Positions 6,673 to 8,877 of a stretch of 8,877 bases of DNA are shown here, in pieces. The notes beneath the pieces were generated by a model. The model was not told the origin of the DNA. It saw only the letters and a program-made list of their open reading frames with translations, and searched no databases. The position numbers and the translations under genes were made by a program. Source of the DNA: Methylococcales bacterium (GTDB lineage: Bacteria > Pseudomonadota > Gammaproteobacteria > Methylococcales > Methylomonadaceae); NCBI GenBank assembly GCA_023144875.1, contig JAGLEW010000041.1:1-8877 (forward strand), written 5' to 3'. How positions within the stretch are numbered: position 1 is the first letter of the stretch; each line of letters opens with the position of its first letter.

Positions 6673-6694
6673 TTAAAACTAATATTAGTCTTAA
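6673..6694 (+). repeat. 22-bp near-perfect palindrome upstream of xoxF, operator-like
   Basis: Ten of eleven symmetric base pairs match. The 12-bp core ACTAATATTAGT (6678-6689) is perfect and is flanked by TTAA on both sides; only the 6677/6690 pair fails. It ends 56 bases before the xoxF ATG, where a promoter-proximal operator would be expected, though I could not find a convincing sigma-70 promoter beside it. Its left flank, AAGCTTTAAAACT (6668-6680), resembles AAGCTTTTTAAAAGT at 6554-6568. Confidence 0.5.
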
Positions 6695-6735
6695 TTAAAA
6701 AAATAATTCGTATGTCTGCCTAATTAACAGAGTAC

Positions 6736-6742
6736 TAGGAGA
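6736..6742 (+). promoter_or_regulatory. Ribosome binding site of xoxF
   Basis: TAGGAGA with the core AGGAG at 6737-6741, nine bases before the ATG. It is one of only two strong Shine-Dalgarno sequences before a start in this window and fixes the xoxF start. It agrees with the high expression usual for methanol dehydrogenase genes. Confidence 0.85.
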
Positions 6743-6750
6743 AAAATATA

Positions 6751-8607
6751 ATGAAGAAGCCGTTAAAAAGCTTACTAATTGCGTCAACTGTTGCTGCAAT
6801 CCTCGCCGTCCCAACCATTTCATCTGCGAACAGTGGTGTGGAAAAATTAAGCCAAAGTCCAAAAAACTGGGCAACATGGGGAGGCGACTATGCAGGAACA
6901 CGCTACAGTAAGTTAGATCAAATTAATGCGGGTAATGTCAAAACCTTACAACCTGCTTGGTCTTTTTCAACAGGTGTTTTACGTGGACACGAAGGTGGCC
7001 CGTTAGTTGTTGATGATATTATTTACATCCATACCCCTTTTCCTAACACGGTTTATGCCTTAAACCAAAAAACACAATCAGTGATTTGGGAATTTACCCC
7101 AACACAAGATGCCGACGTTACTATTCCTGTCATGTGTTGCGATACTGTTAACCGTGGTTTAGCGTATGGCGATGGCAAAATATTTTTGCAACAAGCAGAT
7201 ACTGTTTTAACTGCCTTAGACGCAAAAACAGGTAAACGTATTTGGAGTGTTCAAAACGGTGATCCTAAATTGGGAATGACCAACACTCAAGCGCCTTTAG
7301 TTGTTAAAGATAAAGTAATTACAGGAATTGCAGGTGGTGAGTTTGGTGTCCGTGGTTTCTTAGCCGCTTATGACATTAAAACAGGTAAATTAGCGTGGAA
7401 AGGATACAGCATGGGGCCTGATGGCGACACGTTGATGGATCCTAAAAAAACCACTGCTTGGAAAGATGGCAAAGTACAACCTGTTGGCGAGAATTCAAGT
7501 CTTAAAACATGGGAAGGCGACCAGTGGAAAATTGGTGGCGGAACAACATGGGGTTGGTATTCATACGATCCTAAATTAAACTTGATTTATTATGGATCAG
7601 GTAACCCTTCAACGTGGAACCCTGTGCAACGACCTGGTGATAACAAATGGTCAATGTCATTATGGGCGCGTGATGCCGATACAGGTGAAGTTAAATGGGT
7701 TTACCAAATGACACCCCATGATGAGTGGGATTTTGATGGCATCAACGAAACCGTTTTAGTCGATCAAGAAGTTAAAGGTAAAATGCATAAAACATTGGTG
7801 CATTTTGACCGTAATGGCTTTGGTTACACCTTAGATCGTGAAACAGGTGAGTTACTTGTTGCTGAAAAATTTGATAAATCAGTCAACTGGGCTTCCCATA
7901 TTGATATGAAATCAGGTCGTCCACAAGTCGTTTCTAAATACAGTACTGAGCAAAATGGCGAAGATGAGAATACCGTCGGTGTTTGTCCTGCGGCATTAGG
8001 CTCTAAAAACCAACAACCTGTTTCTTACTCGCCTCAAACAGGCCTGTTCTATATCTCAGGCAACCATTTATGCATGGAGTATGAACCTTTTGAAGTGTCA
8101 TACACCGCAGGTCAGCCTTATGTTGGTGCAACCTTAACCATGATGCCAGCGGGCGCTGACGTCTTAACAGGTAAAAAAGACGGTTCAACCAACTTAGGTC
8201 AATTTACGGCTTATGATGCAAAAACAGGTAAAATTGCATGGTCTAACAAAGAAACGTTCTCTGTTTGGTCTGGCTCTGTTGCAACAGCAGGCGGCATTGT
8301 TTTCTATGGTACATTAGAAGGCTACCTAAAAGCGGTTGATGCAAAAACAGGTAAAGAATTATATAAATTCAAAACCCCATCAGGCATCATTGGTAACGTT
8401 AATACATGGTCTTTTGAAGGTCGTCAATATGTAGGTGTCTTATCAGGCATCGGTGGCTGGGCTGGTATCGGTATCGCTGCTGGACTTGACTCAGGTGAAG
8501 ACGATTCAAACACAGAAGGTCTTGGTGCGGTTGGTGCATACAGAAGCTTAAGCGCTTACACAAAATTAGGTGGAACATTTACCGTATTTGCTTTACCTAA
8601 AAACTAA
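6751..8607 (+). CDS. xoxF: Lanthanide-dependent PQQ methanol dehydrogenase XoxF
   Basis: Periplasmic quinoprotein that oxidises methanol and passes electrons to a c-type cytochrome. A Sec signal peptide (MKKPLKSLLIASTVAAILAV) is probably cut after Ala26. The rest is an eight-bladed PQQ propeller with repeated A-x-D-x-KTGK tryptophan-docking motifs, such as those near 158, 208, 489 and 530. Active-site residues are E197 in GGEFG, N285 in GSGNP and catalytic D327. D329, two residues further in DEWDFDG, is the extra Asp that coordinates the lanthanide; calcium-type MxaF has Ala there. The adjacent Cys129-Cys130 should form the vicinal disulfide near PQQ, and Cys412 and Cys441 have the spacing of the second disulfide. 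These are the only cysteines. A length of 618 residues is normal. The gene stands alone between a long divergent gap and its own terminator, with no xoxG or xoxJ in view. Confidence 0.97.
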   Translation: MKKPLKSLLIASTVAAILAVPTISSANSGVEKLSQSPKNWATWGGDYAGTRYSKLDQINAGNVKTLQPAWSFSTGVLRGHEGGPLVVDDIIYIHTPFPNTVYALNQKTQSVIWEFTPTQDADVTIPVMCCDTVNRGLAYGDGKIFLQQADTVLTALDAKTGKRIWSVQNGDPKLGMTNTQAPLVVKDKVITGIAGGEFGVRGFLAAYDIKTGKLAWKGYSMGPDGDTLMDPKKTTAWKDGKVQPVGENSSLKTWEGDQWKIGGGTTWGWYSYDPKLNLIYYGSGNPSTWNPVQRPGDNKWSMSLWARDADTGEVKWVYQMTPHDEWDFDGINETVLVDQEVKGKMHKTLVHFDRNGFGYTLDRETGELLVAEKFDKSVNWASHIDMKSGRPQVVSKYSTEQNGEDENTVGVCPAALGSKNQQPVSYSPQTGLFYISGNHLCMEYEPFEVSYTAGQPYVGATLTMMPAGADVLTGKKDGSTNLGQFTAYDAKTGKIAWSNKETFSVWSGSVATAGGIVFYGTLEGYLKAVDAKTGKELYKFKTPSGIIGNVNTWSFEGRQYVGVLSGIGGWAGIGIAAGLDSGEDDSNTEGLGAVGAYRSLSAYTKLGGTFTVFALPKN

Positions 8608-8634
8608 GTTTTAATTTTTAAAACTCACTAAGAG

Positions 8635-8669
8635 AACCCTAGTTGAAGTCATTCAGCTAGGGTTTTTTT
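8635..8669 (+). terminator. Rho-independent terminator of xoxF
   Basis: A 13-bp stem, AACCCTAGTTGAA (8635-8647) with TTCAGCTAGGGTT (8652-8664), contains one G-U pair and closes on a GTCA tetraloop. The T run covers 8663-8669. It begins 27 bases after the xoxF stop and marks xoxF as the end of a transcription unit. Confidence 0.93.
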
Positions 8670-8741
8670 GTATTAATCCCCTCATCAAGTCACCCGCCTT
8701 AAAATACCCCGTCAATCCTTCGCAAATTGTGCGATACTAAA

Positions 8742-8760
8742 AATCTTGGTTTTCAAGATT
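8742..8760. repeat. Inverted repeat before the DUF4347 gene
   Basis: AATCTTG (8742-8748) and CAAGATT (8754-8760) are perfect 7-base arms around a 5-base centre. It lies just upstream of the candidate -10 box at 8779 and covers the position where a -35 box would sit, so an operator is plausible. On the minus strand it is followed by a short T run, so a weak minus-strand terminator is the alternative reading; no minus-strand gene is seen to its right. Confidence 0.45.
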
Positions 8761-8778
8761 AAGTCATTGTTTATTATA

Positions 8779-8784
8779 TATAAT
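8779..8784 (+). promoter_or_regulatory. Candidate -10 box for the DUF4347 gene
   Basis: A perfect TATAAT sits about 35 bases before the ATG at 8820 and predicts a transcript start near 8791. No acceptable -35 hexamer stands 16-18 bases upstream (8756-8761 reads AGATTA), so the promoter may need an activator or use another sigma factor. The surrounding ATTATATATAAT is AT-rich, and chance is possible. Confidence 0.35.
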
Positions 8785-8799
8785 GTGATTTATATCACC
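8784..8799. promoter_or_regulatory. CRP/FNR-superfamily-like binding site
   Basis: TGTGA-N6-TCACC at 8784-8799 differs from the core CRP consensus TGTGA-N6-TCACA by one base, and GTGAT-N4-ATCAC is perfectly symmetric. It follows directly on the TATAAT box and covers the predicted transcript start, a position more typical of repression than activation. The likely target is the gene at 8820. Which CRP/FNR-family regulator would bind cannot be told from the sequence. Confidence 0.5.
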
Positions 8800-8809
8800 T
8801 TTTTATAGC

Positions 8810-8813
8810 GGAG
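8810..8813 (+). promoter_or_regulatory. Ribosome binding site of the 8820 gene
   Basis: GGAG stands six bases before the ATG at 8820. This supports that start codon for a gene of which only the first codons lie in the window. Confidence 0.7.
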
Positions 8814-8819
8814 TTTTCT

Positions 8820-8877
8820 ATGTCCTCATCTATTTTGTTTGTTGATTCGCGTGTTGATGATTATCAGCAGTTGTTGG
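8820..8877 (+). CDS. Start of a DUF4347-type large surface or secreted protein (partial)
   Basis: Only the first 19 codons are present, reading MSSSILFVDSRVDDYQQLL. The pattern of a short start followed by FVDSRVxDYQxLL is what I associate with the N-terminal DUF4347 domain. That domain opens very long, repeat-rich, probably secreted proteins, often with cadherin-like or calcium-binding repeats, in aquatic Proteobacteria including methanotrophs. A GGAG ribosome binding site and a CRP-like site precede it. With so few residues the family call rests on resemblance alone, and the size and repeats of the full protein are not visible here. Confidence 0.65.
   Translation, partial: MSSSILFVDSRVDDYQQLL

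Noticed and set aside
8003..8188. 61-residue minus-strand ORF within xoxF
   Set aside because: It is antisense to conserved propeller blades and has no independent support.
8214..8355. Identical 19-base repeat TGATGCAAAAACAGGTAAA at 8214-8232 and 8337-8355
   Set aside because: It encodes the DAKTGK tryptophan-docking motif in successive propeller blades of XoxF; the protein fold explains it, not a mobile or regulatory repeat.

Overview
The window looks like the chromosome of an AT-rich gammaproteobacterial methanotroph or methylotroph, most likely of the Methylococcales; this is inference. The grounds are a lanthanide-type methanol dehydrogenase (XoxF), the orn/rsgA neighbourhood typical of Gammaproteobacteria, a Gram-negative-type DnaK tail, and the start of a DUF4347-type giant surface protein. 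I see no insertion sequence, phage gene, CRISPR array, rRNA or tRNA.

Layout. Positions 1-486 hold the 3' end of dnaK, closed by a strong terminator (504-539). Next come two minus-strand genes that overlap by one base: orn (oligoribonuclease), then an unusual 235-residue CrcB/Fluc fluoride channel made of one complete and one shortened CrcB unit. A 72-bp divergent gap separates orn from a plus-strand pair, also overlapping by one base: a STE24-like M48 membrane metalloprotease and rsgA (ribosome-assembly GTPase). rsgA converges, with a 17-bp gap, on a long minus-strand gene for a CPA1 Na+/H+ antiporter ending in a CAP-like cyclic-nucleotide-binding domain. A 273-bp divergent region rich in palindromes follows, then xoxF with a strong ribosome binding site and its own terminator (8635-8669). 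The last gene starts at 8820 behind a CRP-like palindrome and runs off the window.

How the genes relate. The left two-thirds is mainly housekeeping: protein folding (DnaK), final RNA decay (Orn), 30S maturation (RsgA), membrane proteolysis (STE24-like) and ion homeostasis (fluoride export, Na+/H+ exchange). xoxF supplies periplasmic methanol oxidation, but the window contains no xoxG cytochrome and no xoxJ beside it.

The observations most worth following are the seven-helix tandem CrcB, whose odd helix count would invert its second half; the antiporter-CNBD fusion; and the operator-like or attenuator-like palindromes before xoxF and before the DUF4347 gene. I do not see a clear multi-gene novel system.
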